Shown here: positions 41,232-50,842 of the stretch, piece after piece
Numbering within the stretch: the stretch's first letter is position 1
How the letters are laid out: the number at the start of each line of letters is the position of its first letter
DNA from: Actinokineospora fastidiosa
Lineage (GTDB): Bacteria; Actinomycetota; Actinomycetes; Mycobacteriales; Pseudonocardiaceae
Reading direction: 5' to 3'
Length of the DNA stretch: 64,000 bases
Assembly (NCBI RefSeq): GCF_014648415.1
Contig: NZ_BMRB01000006.1
Location: forward strand, 124,001 to 188,000
Notes under the pieces: generated by a model
Told to the model about the DNA's origin: nothing
Seen by the model: only the letters and a program-made list of their open reading frames with translations
The model's database searches: none
Program-made: the position numbers and the translations under genes

Positions 41232-42311
41232 TCAGGCGCTGGTGGCGCGGATGGTGGCGCTGCCGAGCACGACGTCCCCGTCGGCGTCCGGTCGGTACAG
41301 GACCACGGCCTGTCCAGGCGCGACACCGCGCAACTGGGCCTGCGGGCGCACCGTCAGCGTCCCGTCGCGGAACTCCGCGGTCGCCGGGCTGGTGCCGCCG
41401 TGCGCCCGCACCTGGGCGACGCACTCGACGACGCCGTCCAACGGCCGGTTGTGCGGCCACACCGCCCGATCGGCCACGATCTCCCGCACGGAGAGGCGGT
41501 CGGCCGGTCCCACCCGGACGGTCCCGTCGACCGGCTCCAACGACAGCACGTACCTCGGCCGCCCGTCCGGCGCTGGCCGGTCGATGCCCAGCCCGTGCCG
41601 CTGTCCGACCGTGAACCCGTGCACGCCGGTGTGGACGCCCAGCACCGCGCCGGACTCGGCGTCGACCAGCTGGCCGGGCCTGCTGCCGATCCGCGACTCC
41701 AGGAACGCGCGGGTGTCCCCGTCGGGGATGAAGCAGATGTCGTAGCTGTCCGGTTTGTCCGCGACGGCGAGGTCGCGGGCGGCGGCCTCGGCGCGGATGT
41801 CGTCCTTGGTCGTGTCGCCGACCGGGAACATGGCGTGGCGCAGCTGCTCCGGCGTCAGCGAGGCGAGCACATAGGACTGGTCCTTGCCCGCGTCCTTGGC
41901 CCGGCGCAGGGTCCCGTCCGCCAGCCGGGCGTAGTGGCCGGTGCAGACGGCGTCGAAGCCCAGCGCGATCGCCTTGTCCAGCAACGCCTCGAACTTGATG
42001 CGCTCGTTGCACTTCAGGCACGGGTTGGGCGTGCGGCCCGCGGCGTACTCGGCGACGAAGTCCTCGATGACCTCCTCGGTGAACCGCTCGGCGAAGTCCC
42101 ACACGTAGAACGGGATGCCGAGGATGTCGGCCGCGCGGCGGGCGTCGTGGGCGTCCTCGACCGTGCAGCAGCCGCGGGAGCCCGTGCGCAGCGTGCCGGG
42201 CTTGGCCGACAGCGCCAGGTGCACGCCGGTGACGTCGTGCCCGGCGTCGACCGCCCGCGCGGCGGCGACCGCGGAGTCCACTCCCCCGCTCATGGCGGCC
42301 AGCACGCGCAT
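41232..42311 (-). CDS. mnmA: tRNA-specific 2-thiouridylase
   Basis: MnmA thiolates U34 of tRNA(Lys/Glu/Gln) using sulfur from a cysteine desulfurase and ATP. The product is 359 residues. The PP-loop is [12 protein letters not shown] (6-17). The catalytic cysteines are Cys101 ([10 protein letters not shown]) and Cys193 ([12 protein letters not shown]). The C-terminal beta-barrel domain is present ([11 protein letters not shown] ...). The ATG overlaps the stop of the upstream cysteine desulfurase by one base (TGATG), so donor and acceptor of the sulfur are co-translated. The same gene pair occurs in mycobacteria (trmU-iscS). Confidence 0.96.
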   Translation of the reverse strand: MRVLAAMSGGVDSAVAAARAVDAGHDVTGVHLALSAKPGTLRTGSRGCCTVEDAHDARRAADILGIPFYVWDFAERFTEEVIEDFVAEYAAGRTPNPCLKCNERIKFEALLDKAIALGFDAVCTGHYARLADGTLRRAKDAGKDQSYVLASLTPEQLRHAMFPVGDTTKDDIRAEAAARDLAVADKPDSYDICFIPDGDTRAFLESRIGSRPGQLVDAESGAVLGVHTGVHGFTVGQRHGLGIDRPAPDGRPRYVLSLEPVDGTVRVGPADRLSVREIVADRAVWPHNRPLDGVVECVAQVRAHGGTSPATAEFRDGTLTVRPQAQLRGVAPGQAVVLYRPDADGDVVLGSATIRATSA

Positions 42312-43501
42312 CAGCCGCGCCGCAATCCGGCCAGGCCCGCGGACTGGGCGCGCTCGACCACCGGCCCGATGGCCGCGACGAGCGCGTCGACGTCCTGCCG
42401 GGTCGAGGTGTGCCCGAGGGAGAACCGCAGCGAGCCGCGGGCGAGCTTGGGGTCGACGCCCATGCCGAGCAGCACGTGGCTGGGCTGGGCGACGCCCGCG
42501 GTGCACGCCGACCCGGTCGAGCACTCGATGCCGCGCGCGTCGAGCAGCATGAGCAGGCTGTCGCCCTCGCAGCCGGGGAAGGTGAAGTGCGCGTTGCCGG
42601 GCAGCCGCGACGGGCCGCCGTCCATGGCGGTGTGCCCGGGGTCGCCGTTGTAGATCGCCGACGGGACCGCGGCCCTGACCCGGCGGACGAGGTCGTCGCG
42701 CAGGTCGGCGAGCTTGCGGGCGCGCGCCTCGCGCTCGTCGACGGCGACCCGCACGGCCTCGGCCATGGCGATGATGGCGGGCACGTCGAGGGTGCCGGAG
42801 CGCACCTCGCGCTCCTGGCCGCCGCCGTGGGCCAGCGGCACGCACGGGACGTCGCGGCCGAGCAGCAGCGCGCCCACGCCGTAGGGGCCGCCGACCTTGT
42901 GCCCGGACACCGTCATCGCGTTCGGGCCCGCGGCGGCGAAGTCGACCGGGAGCGCGCCGACGGCCTGGACGGCGTCGGTGTGGAAGGGGACGCCGAACTC
43001 GGCGCAGGTCTCGGCCAGCTCGCGGACCGGGTTGACCGTGCCGACCTCGTTGTTGGCCCACATCACGCTGACCAGCGACACCGCGTCGGGGTCCTCGGCG
43101 ATGGCGGCGCGCAGCGTGTCGGCGTGCACGCGGCCGAAGTCGTCGACCTCGAGGAACGTGACGTCCGCGCCCGCGTGCTCGCGCAGCCAGTCGGCGGCGT
43201 CGAGCACGGCGTGGTGCTCGATCGCGCTGACCAGCACGCGGTTGCGGCCCTTGCGGGCCCAGTGGACGCCCTTGACGGCGAGGTTGTCGGCCTCGGTGCC
43301 GCCGGAGGTGAAGACGACCTCGCTGGGCCGCGCGCCGAGCGAGGCGGCGATGGACTCCCTGGCCTCCTCGACGGCCCTGCGGGCGCGTCTGCCGGACGTG
43401 TGCAGCGAGGACGCGTTGCCGACGGTGGACAACGCGTTCGTGAGCGCCGTCACCGCCTCGGGGAGCATCGGCGTGGTGGCCGCGTGGTCGAGGTAGGTCA
43501 T
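42311..43501 (-). CDS. iscS: Cysteine desulfurase
   Basis: A 396-residue PLP enzyme that converts cysteine to alanine and an enzyme-bound persulfide. PLP Lys202 is in [10 protein letters not shown]. The persulfide Cys333 is in [11 protein letters not shown], a long flexible loop as in group I (IscS/NifS) enzymes. It is coupled directly to mnmA, which makes tRNA thiolation its probable main job; supply of Fe-S assembly or of other thiolation pathways is also possible. No iscU gene is nearby. Confidence 0.95.
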   Translation of the reverse strand: MTYLDHAATTPMLPEAVTALTNALSTVGNASSLHTSGRRARRAVEEARESIAASLGARPSEVVFTSGGTEADNLAVKGVHWARKGRNRVLVSAIEHHAVLDAADWLREHAGADVTFLEVDDFGRVHADTLRAAIAEDPDAVSLVSVMWANNEVGTVNPVRELAETCAEFGVPFHTDAVQAVGALPVDFAAAGPNAMTVSGHKVGGPYGVGALLLGRDVPCVPLAHGGGQEREVRSGTLDVPAIIAMAEAVRVAVDEREARARKLADLRDDLVRRVRAAVPSAIYNGDPGHTAMDGGPSRLPGNAHFTFPGCEGDSLLMLLDARGIECSTGSACTAGVAQPSHVLLGMGVDPKLARGSLRFSLGHTSTRQDVDALVAAIGPVVERAQSAGLAGLRRG

Positions 43502-43614
43502 CGCGCCACCAGCGTAACCAGGGCCGTCGCGGGCATCAGGCTCAGCACCCTCCTTCCAACACCGCGATGGCGCGGAATGTTCCACGCACCGCGATGCCGC
43601 ACTCACGCAGCGCG

Positions 43615-44961
43615 TCAGTCGCGCACCCGGGCGAACAGCAGCGCGCCGAGCGCGGCGACCCCGGCCATGGCCAGGTTGAGCACCAGCACGGCCTGCGTAG
43701 GAGCCGCGGTAGAGGCCAGCGCCGCCAGCAGGACGCCGCCGGTGCCGACCATCACAGCGGAGAAGACCATGTCCGAGACCTGCAGGGCCGAGGAGGCGAA
43801 GCCGCGCTCGCTCTCGGCGGCGTAGTCCAGGGCGAGCACGCTCACCGCGGGGAAGGCCATGCCCATGCCCGCGCCCGCGATCGCCCACCACAGCGACGCC
43901 GTCCAGGCCAGCGGCCAGTCCGGGGCGACGAGCGCCATCCCGGCCAGGCCCACCGCCAGGATGGTGAAGCCGATCCGCACCAGGACCGACCGCGGGAGCT
44001 CCACCCGACCCTGCCACCACGACGCCGCGGACCAGCCCAGGGCGCCGACGGTGAGCGGCAGGCCCGCCAGCGCGGGCGAGTACCCGTGGACCGCCGTCAG
44101 CGTCAGCGGCACGAAGGCCTCCACCCCGAAGAACGCGCCCGCGAACAGACCACGGCCCAACACGACCCTGGGCAGGCCAGGGCGCCCGCGCAGGGTCCCG
44201 GCGGGCAGCAGGACGCGCAGGGCGGGGGCGAGCAGCACGAGACCGAGCAGGCCGAGCCACAGCGTCTTGTGCTGGACCGCCCAGGTCAGCGCCGCGATGC
44301 CGGTGCCAGCGGCGACAGCGGCAAGCGGCAGTCCCCGGCGCGCCGGGCCGGACGACTCCGTCGACGGCAGGTCGCGCAGCGTCGGGATGAGCAGCAGCAC
44401 GCCCAGCAGGGCGAGCGGGGCGAGGCCCAGGAACACCCACCGCCAGCCCACCAGCTCGGTGACCACGCCCGCGGCCGTCGGGCCGAGGATCGACGGGACC
44501 ACCCACGCCGCCGCGAGCAGGCCGAACATCCTCGGCCGCAGGTTCTCCGGGTACACCATCGCGATCAGCACGTAGATCGCGACCGCCTCGGCGCCCAGCC
44601 CGAGGCCCTGCAGGAAGCGGGCGGCCAGCAGCGTCGGCATCGCCGTCGCCGTGCCCGCCACGACCAGGCCCACCAGGAACAGCGCCGGACCGACCAGCAG
44701 CACCGGGCGCGGGCCGATCCGGTCGGCGACGCGGCCAGCCAGCACCGTCGAGATCACGCTCGCGGCGAGGAACGCGGTGAACGGCCACGAGTACAGGTGC
44801 CCGCCGTCGAGTTCGGCGAGCATCCGGGGCATCGCGGTGCTGACGCCCAGGTGCTCGAACGCGCCGATGGTGATGAGCAGCAGGATGCCGACGGTCGTCG
44901 CGCGGTTCTGCCTGCCCCACAGGGGATTGCCGGTCGGCGCCTCAGCCGGGGTGGTGGTCAC
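43615..44961 (-). CDS. MFS transporter, drug:proton antiporter-like
   Basis: A 448-residue major facilitator with 12-14 predicted helices. Motif A is [14 protein letters not shown] between helices 2 and 3, and [20 protein letters not shown] is motif-B-like in helix 4. It is absent from the corresponding mycobacterial block, so it is an insertion between the acyltransferase and iscS genes. The substrate cannot be predicted. GTG at 44961 is the preferred start ([13 protein letters not shown]), overlapping the acyltransferase 3' end by 20 bases. Confidence 0.88.
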   Translation of the reverse strand: MTTTPAEAPTGNPLWGRQNRATTVGILLLITIGAFEHLGVSTAMPRMLAELDGGHLYSWPFTAFLAASVISTVLAGRVADRIGPRPVLLVGPALFLVGLVVAGTATAMPTLLAARFLQGLGLGAEAVAIYVLIAMVYPENLRPRMFGLLAAAWVVPSILGPTAAGVVTELVGWRWVFLGLAPLALLGVLLLIPTLRDLPSTESSGPARRGLPLAAVAAGTGIAALTWAVQHKTLWLGLLGLVLLAPALRVLLPAGTLRGRPGLPRVVLGRGLFAGAFFGVEAFVPLTLTAVHGYSPALAGLPLTVGALGWSAASWWQGRVELPRSVLVRIGFTILAVGLAGMALVAPDWPLAWTASLWWAIAGAGMGMAFPAVSVLALDYAAESERGFASSALQVSDMVFSAVMVGTGGVLLAALASTAAPTQAVLVLNLAMAGVAALGALLFARVRD

Positions 44962-45829
44962 CGGCCAATCGTGCACTCTCGACCGCACTGGAGGTCCAGA
45001 CCGTTCTCGGTGCCGGGATGGTCACGCGCAGTCCCAGCGCGGTGTTCATCGCGGCCTCGGTCAGCGCGGCCAGCGAGCGCCGGTCGTCGGCGCGGCCGGG
45101 GGCGATCTCGGCGCAGACCCGCAGCTCCACGTGCAGGCCGCGGAGCCGGGCCACCCGCGTCATCGACTCCAGGATCGTCTCGGTGCCGATGAACGCGGGC
45201 GCGGGCGTCTCCCGCCCGGACGCCAGGTGGTAGCGCACGGCGACCGGGCGCACCGGCACGCCCGCGTCCAACGCGGACTGGAACAGCGCGGGGCGGAACC
45301 GGCCCATCCCCTTGCCGCACCAGGTGGTCCCCTCCGGGCACACGTAGATCATCGAGCCGTCGCGCAGCACCCGGGCCAACTCGTCCACCGCGCCGGGCAG
45401 CGCGCGCAGGCTCTCCCGGTCGAGGAACACCGTGCCAGCGCGGGCGATCAGCGTGCCCAGCACCGGCCAGGACCGCAGGTCGGTCTTGGCCATCGCGCGC
45501 ATCGGGCGCACGGCGTTGAGCGCGGCGACGTCGAGCCAGGAGATGTGGTTGGTCACCACGAGCACGCCGCGCCCGTCCGAGCGGGGCAGGTCGCCGGTGA
45601 CGGTGAGCCGCACCCCGAAGGCGCCCAGCAGGCCCCGGAAGATCAGCTTGGCCGCCAGCTCCCGGCCGCGCCGCCCGATCAGCGCCAGGAACGGCAGCAC
45701 CAGGAACGCGCCGAGCACGACGCCGACCGCGGCGGCGAGCCGCAGGACGACCCGGGCGCGGCCGACCGTCGGCTCGTCGCCGTCGAGGCAGTGCGGGCCG
45801 CACGGCGAGAGCGGCATGTACGGGTGCAT
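44942..45829 (-). CDS. 1-acyl-glycerol-3-phosphate acyltransferase-like (PlsC/OlsA family)
   Basis: A 295-residue membrane-associated acyltransferase. A hydrophobic segment at about 28-50 (LRLAAAVGVVLGAFLVLPFL) precedes the HX4D box NHISWLD and the PEGTTWCGKG motif of the PlsC superfamily. It adds acyl chains to lyso-lipids; together with the adjacent acyl-amino-acid synthase it resembles the OlsA-OlsB pair for ornithine lipids. It matches Rv3026c in sequence type and location. Start ATG is at 45829, 2 bases after the stop of the upstream gene. Confidence 0.88.
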   Translation of the reverse strand: MHPYMPLSPCGPHCLDGDEPTVGRARVVLRLAAAVGVVLGAFLVLPFLALIGRRGRELAAKLIFRGLLGAFGVRLTVTGDLPRSDGRGVLVVTNHISWLDVAALNAVRPMRAMAKTDLRSWPVLGTLIARAGTVFLDRESLRALPGAVDELARVLRDGSMIYVCPEGTTWCGKGMGRFRPALFQSALDAGVPVRPVAVRYHLASGRETPAPAFIGTETILESMTRVARLRGLHVELRVCAEIAPGRADDRRSLAALTEAAMNTALGLRVTIPAPRTVWTSSAVESARLAGDHHPG

Positions 45830-45831
45830 CG

Positions 45832-46596
45832 CTACTCCCCCAGGAAGAACTTCAGGTAGCGCTGGTCGACGTGCTTGAGGCCGAGCAGCACGAAGAAGTC
45901 GGCCACGCCGAAGTCGGCGTCGAGCGCGGGCCGCCCGCACACCCACGCGCCCAGCCGCAGGTAGCCCTTGAGCAGCGGCGGCAGGACGGTGCGCGCGGGC
46001 GGCGCCACCGACTCCGGGTGCCACGGCGTCAGCGGCTCCACGCCGTAGCGCTCGTCGGCGAAGTGCTTGGCGCGCACGGTCTGCCAGACGCCGGAGGCGA
46101 GCGTGCCGCCGTCGGTCAGCGGGACGGACGCGCACCCGGCCAGCCACTGGTGGCCGGACAGCAGCATGTAGCGCGCGATCCCGGCCCACACGAGGCTCAC
46201 GACCGCGCCCGTGCGGTGGTCCGGGTGGACGCACGAGCGTCCGGTCTCGACGAGTTCCCCGCGCAGTCCGGACAGCCGGGAAAGATCGAATTCGGTCTCC
46301 GAATACAACCCGCCCGCCGCGGCCGCCCGTTCCGGCGGCAGCATGCGGTAGGTGCCCACGATCTGACCGGTCTGGTCGTGCCGGACGACGAGGTGGTCGC
46401 AGTGCTCGTCGAACCGGTCCACATCCAGCCCGGCCACCGGCGAGTGGAGGGTGGCCCCCATCTCACCTGCGAAAACGTCGTACCGCAGCCGCTGCGCCGC
46501 CTCGACCTCCGCGGAGTCGTTGGCGACGAGGAGCGAGTACTGCGGCGCGTCCGTTCCCGCCTTCGCCGTGCTCAGCAGGACCTGTGAGTGGGTCAT
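45832..46596 (-). CDS. OlsB/hemolysin-like N-acyltransferase (GNAT fold)
   Basis: A 254-residue protein of the family that includes ornithine N-acyltransferase OlsB and so-called hemolysins (LLVANDSAEVEAAQRLRYDV; DEHCDHLVVRHDQTGQIVGT; ETGRSCVHPDHRTGAVVSLV; LAGCASVPLTDGG). OlsB members attach a 3-hydroxy fatty acid to an amino acid from acyl-ACP, giving a lyso-lipid that a PlsC-type enzyme completes. The product here could be an ornithine lipid or another acyl-amino acid. It matches Rv3027c. ATG at 46596 is preferred over 46632 because TATACA lies 8 bases upstream. Confidence 0.85.
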   Translation of the reverse strand: MTHSQVLLSTAKAGTDAPQYSLLVANDSAEVEAAQRLRYDVFAGEMGATLHSPVAGLDVDRFDEHCDHLVVRHDQTGQIVGTYRMLPPERAAAAGGLYSETEFDLSRLSGLRGELVETGRSCVHPDHRTGAVVSLVWAGIARYMLLSGHQWLAGCASVPLTDGGTLASGVWQTVRAKHFADERYGVEPLTPWHPESVAPPARTVLPPLLKGYLRLGAWVCGRPALDADFGVADFFVLLGLKHVDQRYLKFFLGE

Positions 46597-46645
46597 GGAA
46601 TAGGTGTATACGTCCCCGCGCGGGTCCGCCACGGGCTCATTACAT

Positions 46646-47953
46646 TTACTTTTGGATGGAACTTCCGTGAATTGCCGGTTCGGCCGGTATCCGCACCGTG
46701 AATTGCGCGCCGCCGCCGGGTGGGTTGTCCGCTGATACCGACCCGCTGTGCGCCCGCGCGATGGCCGCGACGATGGCCAGCCCGAGGCCGGTCCCGGCGC
46801 CGCGGCCGTGGAACCGCTCGAAGACCCGTGCCTGGTCAGCGGGGTCGAGACCGGGTCCGTGATCGCGGACGGTCAGCACCGCTTCCGGCCCGTCTCCGGT
46901 GACGGTGACCCGCGCTGGCGTTCCCGGCGGGGTGTGCCGGGCGACATTGCCGAGCAGATTGTCGACAATCTGCCGCAGCCGGTCCGGGTCGCCGCGGACC
47001 GGGGTCGGTTTCCGGTCCAGTTCCCAGACCCGGTCCGGGTGCACGAGGCGGACAGCGGCGACGGCGTCGGCGCACACAGTGGACAGATCGACCGTTCGGG
47101 TGGCGAGAGGACGGAGTTCATCCAATCGGGCCAACAGCAGCAGATCGTCGACGAGCCTGCCCATCCTGGCCGCCTCGGCCTCGATCCGGGCGAGCACCTT
47201 GGCCAGGTCGTCCGGCCGCTCCGCGGCGCCGCGGCGGAACAGCTCGGCGTAGCCGCGGATGGCCGCGACCGGGGTCCGCAGCTCGTGCGAGGCGTCGGCG
47301 ACGAACCGCCGCAGCCGGTCGTTGGCCTCGTCGCGGTCGCGCAGGGCCGCGTCGATCCGGGCGCTGGTGGCGTCGAGCGCGCGGGCGAGGCGCGCGACCT
47401 CGGTGCCGCCGCTGACGGGCTTGTCCGTGCCCCCGCCGATCGCGGACGCGGTGTCGACGAGGTCGTCGAGGGGCCGCAGCGCGCGGCGGACGACGAACGG
47501 CGCGAGCACCGCGACGCCGAGCAGCGCCGACAGCGCGGAGACGGCCGCGACGCCGGTCGCCCGGCCGTGTAGCGCGTCGGAGGTGTCGGTGCGCATCGCG
47601 ACGACCAGGGTGTTCTCACCGGAAGGGACGGCGCGCACGAGCCAGTCGCCGACGGTGCTGAACCCGAGCGGCACGTCGCCGAGCACCGGTCCGTCGCCCA
47701 CGGTCGCGATGGGCCCGTCCGGGCCGCGCAGTTGGACGTAGGAGGGCGCGTCGGACTCGGCGAGCACGGCTTTCCAGACGGTGTCCTCGTCGATCCCCTC
47801 GGCGGCGAGCCGGTCGCCCACGGCGATGAGGACGTCGTCTGTGCGGTCGGACGCCCAGTCCTGGATGGCCCCGAACAGCGCGCCCACCGCGACGCCGACC
47901 CCGGCGGCCACCAGCGCGAGCAGCGTCGCGACGAGCCGGAACCGCAGGCTCAC
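46646..47953 (-). CDS. Two-component sensor histidine kinase
   Basis: A 435-residue kinase. Helix 1 (about 7-30) and helix 2 (about 135-155) flank a small extracytoplasmic sensor of ~100 residues (SDRTDDVLIAVGDRLAAEG...). A HAMP linker is followed by HisKA with His223 (ASHELRTPVAAIRGYAEL) and HATPase with N-box DNLLGNVARHT, G1 DHGPGLDPAD and G2 GAGTGLGLAI. The signal is unknown. It overlaps the response regulator stop by four bases. The adjacent divergent MMPL transporter is a plausible target of the pair. Confidence 0.95.
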   Translation of the reverse strand: MSLRFRLVATLLALVAAGVGVAVGALFGAIQDWASDRTDDVLIAVGDRLAAEGIDEDTVWKAVLAESDAPSYVQLRGPDGPIATVGDGPVLGDVPLGFSTVGDWLVRAVPSGENTLVVAMRTDTSDALHGRATGVAAVSALSALLGVAVLAPFVVRRALRPLDDLVDTASAIGGGTDKPVSGGTEVARLARALDATSARIDAALRDRDEANDRLRRFVADASHELRTPVAAIRGYAELFRRGAAERPDDLAKVLARIEAEAARMGRLVDDLLLLARLDELRPLATRTVDLSTVCADAVAAVRLVHPDRVWELDRKPTPVRGDPDRLRQIVDNLLGNVARHTPPGTPARVTVTGDGPEAVLTVRDHGPGLDPADQARVFERFHGRGAGTGLGLAIVAAIARAHSGSVSADNPPGGGAQFTVRIPAEPAIHGSSIQK

Positions 47954-48621
47954 AGCGGGCCTCTCACCACGTAGCCGACGCGCGGGATGGTGTGGATCAG
48001 CCGCGGCTCGACCGTGTCCACCTTGCGCCGCAGGTAGGAGATGTAGGTCTGGACCACGCCGTCGTTGCCGCCGAAGTCGTACTGCCAGACGTGGTCGAGG
48101 ATCTGCTTCTTCGACAGCACGCGGCCGGTGTTGGCCACCAGGAAGCGCAGCAGGGCGAACTCAGTGGGCGTGAGGTCGACCGGGACCCCGGCCCGGCGCA
48201 CGGTGTGGGCGTCCTCGTCGATCTCCAGGTCGTGGACGGACAACCGGCGGCGCGGCCGGGTGCGGCGCAGGATGGCGCGGACCCGGGCGACCAGCTCGTC
48301 GAGGCTGAACGGCTTGGCGAGGTAGTCGTCGCCGCCCGCGGTCAGGCCGGTGACCTTGTCGGCGGGGCTGTCCAACGCGGTCAGGAACAGCACGGGCGTG
48401 TCGACGCCGCGCCCGCGCAGGGCCCGGCACGCGTCGAACCCGGACCCGTCGGGCAGCCGGACGTCCAGCACGACGAGGTCGGGGGCGAACGCGCCGACCT
48501 TGCTCAGCGCCTCCCGCGCGGTCCCGGCGGTCGTGGTGTCGAAACCGTCGTAGCGCAGCGCGGTCGCCACCAGGTCGGCCAGGTGCGGTTCGTCGTCCAC
48601 CACGAGGATGCGCGGGTTCAC
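47950..48621 (-). CDS. OmpR-family response regulator
   Basis: A 223-residue regulator with a receiver domain (ILVVDDEP, phospho-acceptor Asp53 in LVVLDVRLPDGSGF, Lys in YLAKPFSLDEL) and a winged-helix DNA-binding domain (LTPTEFALLRFLVANTGRVL; DHVWQYDFGGNDGVVQTYIS; IHTIPRVGYVVRG). The GTG start at 48621 is directly preceded by a perfect palindrome that could be its own operator. It is divergent from the MMPL gene. Confidence 0.95.
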   Translation of the reverse strand: MNPRILVVDDEPHLADLVATALRYDGFDTTTAGTAREALSKVGAFAPDLVVLDVRLPDGSGFDACRALRGRGVDTPVLFLTALDSPADKVTGLTAGGDDYLAKPFSLDELVARVRAILRRTRPRRRLSVHDLEIDEDAHTVRRAGVPVDLTPTEFALLRFLVANTGRVLSKKQILDHVWQYDFGGNDGVVQTYISYLRRKVDTVEPRLIHTIPRVGYVVRGPL

Positions 48622-48622
48622 G

Positions 48623-48637
48623 GGGCACAGTGTGCCC
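48623..48637. promoter_or_regulatory. Perfect palindrome upstream of the response regulator
   Basis: GGGCACA-G-TGTGCCC, a 7+7 inverted repeat, starts one base upstream of the response regulator start codon in the ~100-base region between the two-component operon and the MMPL gene. It is a candidate autoregulatory site; at this position it could also form an RNA hairpin at the 5' end. Confidence 0.45.
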
Positions 48638-48724
48638 GGCGGTCACCGCCGCGCGGCCGCCTTCACAGGGAACTCCCAGAACGGGCGCAGAGCCGGTGAA
48701 GATCGGACGACTGTGCTGGTGCCC

Positions 48725-50842
48725 ATGGAGAGACTGTCGAGATTCGTGCTGCGGCGGGCCCGGGCGGTCGGGCTGGTGATCGCCGCCGCGGTGCTGACGG
48801 GCGGCGCCGCGCTCGCGCTGCTGCTGCCGAGGGTCACCGAGGCGAACGAGTTCCCCGGGCTTCCCGGGTATGAGGCGAACCAGCGGATCACGGCCGAGTT
48901 CGGCACCGGCGGCGAGGCGCGGCCCGTGGTGCCGGTGGTCGAGCTGAGCGGGCCCGCGGACCTGACCGCCGCGTTCGCCGCCGTCTCGGCGATGGGCGCG
49001 CGCGTGGCGTACGAGGAGCCGGTTTTCGCCGAGGGGAACACGCGGTACGCGCTGGTCTACGGGGGTCCGGTGCAGGCGGGCGGGCTGCCGGGCAGCGCGC
49101 TCGGCGAGGGCACCGACCTGGCCGAGCGGGTGCGCGCGGCGATGGCGCCGCACCTCCCCTCCGACGCGCGCCTGCACGTCACCGGTTTGGACGAGCTGGC
49201 GACGGGCATAGACGGCGGCGGTGTGGATATGGCGGTGAAGCTGTCGGTCACCATCGCCGCCGCGCTCGTCGTGCTGATCCGGGCGTTCCGCTCGCGGCTC
49301 GCCCTGGTGCCGCTGCTGACCGCTGCGGTGGCGGTCCCGGTGTCCTTCCTGGGCCTGCTCGCCGCGAGCCTGGTCGTGGACATCCACGACACCACGATGA
49401 TGATGGCGCCGCTGTTCGGCGTCGGGCTCGCGGTCGACTACGGGCTGCTGGTGGTGAGCCGCTGGCGCGAGGAACGCGCGAGCGGCGCGTCCCCGCTCGA
49501 CGCCGTCCACACCGCCATGGCGACCGCGGGCCACGCCGTCGGGTTCAGCGCGGCCGTGGTCGCCGTCGGGCTGGTGACCATGGTCGTGCTGCCCATCCCG
49601 CTGCTGCGCAGCCTCGGCGTCGGCGGGATGCTGGTGACGGCCGCCAGCGCCGCGGTGTCGCTGACCCTGCTGCCGCTGGTCCTCGCCCGCGCTGGCGCGG
49701 TCAAGGCGGAGCGGCGCAGCGCACGGTGGCCGCGCTGGGCGGCGCTGATCGTCCGGCACAAGGTGGCGGCGCTGTCGGTGTCCGGCGCGCTGCTGCTGGG
49801 GCTGTCGGCGATCGCGCTGACGATCAACCTGCACGTCCCGCGGTCGGCGGACCTGGCCGACTCCGGCCCCGGCCGGGAGGGCCTGACCGCGCTCACGGAC
49901 GCGGGCGTGCCCAGCGGCGTCCTGACGTCCTTCGACGTCTATGTGCCCGACGCGGGCGCGGTTCCGGCGCTGGTCCGCACCCTGGAGTCGGTGCCGGGCG
50001 TCCACGCCGTCGTCTCCCCGGACTCGTGGCGCTCCGGCGACGCGGCCCTGCTGGGCGTCCTGCCCGCGGCGGAGGGCGAGCCGGGCCTGGCGACCCTGGA
50101 CCGCGTCCGGGAGGTCGTCCCGGACGGCGTGCTCGTGGGCGGCAACATCACCCAGCAGGAGGATTTCCTGGACGCGGCGTACGACGCTTTCCCGTGGATG
50201 CTGGCGATCCTGTCGGTGGCCACGTTCCTCCTGCTGGCCCGGGCGTTCCGGTCGCTGGTGCTGCCGCTGAAGGCGATCCTGCTCAACCTGCTGTCCCTCG
50301 GCGCCGTCCTCGGCGCGACGGTCGTCCTGTGGCAGTGGGGCTGGGGAACCGAGACCCTGCTCGGCATCCAACCCGACGGCGCCGTGGGCACCTTCGTGCC
50401 GATCACGGTGTTCGCGTTCCTCTTCGGACTGTCCATGGACTACGAGGTGTTCCTGGTCTCCCGCATGCGCGAGGAGTACGACCACACCGGCTCGACGCGC
50501 GAGGCCGTCGTCAACGGACTGGGCAGCACGGGCAGGCTCATCACGAGGGCCGCGCTGATCCTGTTCTGCTCCTTCGCCGCGATGTCCCTCGGCGGCGAAC
50601 TCGACGTGGCCGTCTTCAGCTCCGCCGTCGCCATCGGCATCCTCCTGGACGCCACCCTGATCCGCGCCATCCTGGTCCCCGCGGCGGTCGCCGTCATGGA
50701 CCGCTGGAACTGGTGGTGGCCGGGCTATTCGCGGAGGAGGCCGAGCAGGCAGGCGAAGGACTCGGTCAGCGACTCCACCGCCGCCCGCCCCTTCTCCGCC
50801 GAGCCGAGCGACGGCCGCCCGATCACCCCGGATTCGGTGTAG
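48725..50842 (+). CDS. MMPL family RND-type transporter
   Basis: A 705-residue transporter with the MMPL architecture: helix 1 (about 13-33), an extracytoplasmic loop, five helices including PLFGVGLAVDYGLLVVSRWREER, then a second helix, loop and five helices (VFAFLFGLSMDYEVFLVSRM). The two D-Y motifs (VDYG, MDYE) are those used for proton coupling. Substrates in this family are often lipids or drugs. The N-terminus is short and basic (MERLSRFVLRRARAVG); in-frame GTG codons at 48713 and 48719 are alternatives. The last ~40 codons run antisense over the creatininase gene and have little membrane-protein character. Confidence 0.9.
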   Translation: MERLSRFVLRRARAVGLVIAAAVLTGGAALALLLPRVTEANEFPGLPGYEANQRITAEFGTGGEARPVVPVVELSGPADLTAAFAAVSAMGARVAYEEPVFAEGNTRYALVYGGPVQAGGLPGSALGEGTDLAERVRAAMAPHLPSDARLHVTGLDELATGIDGGGVDMAVKLSVTIAAALVVLIRAFRSRLALVPLLTAAVAVPVSFLGLLAASLVVDIHDTTMMMAPLFGVGLAVDYGLLVVSRWREERASGASPLDAVHTAMATAGHAVGFSAAVVAVGLVTMVVLPIPLLRSLGVGGMLVTAASAAVSLTLLPLVLARAGAVKAERRSARWPRWAALIVRHKVAALSVSGALLLGLSAIALTINLHVPRSADLADSGPGREGLTALTDAGVPSGVLTSFDVYVPDAGAVPALVRTLESVPGVHAVVSPDSWRSGDAALLGVLPAAEGEPGLATLDRVREVVPDGVLVGGNITQQEDFLDAAYDAFPWMLAILSVATFLLLARAFRSLVLPLKAILLNLLSLGAVLGATVVLWQWGWGTETLLGIQPDGAVGTFVPITVFAFLFGLSMDYEVFLVSRMREEYDHTGSTREAVVNGLGSTGRLITRAALILFCSFAAMSLGGELDVAVFSSAVAIGILLDATLIRAILVPAAVAVMDRWNWWWPGYSRRRPSRQAKDSVSDSTAARPFSAEPSDGRPITPDSV

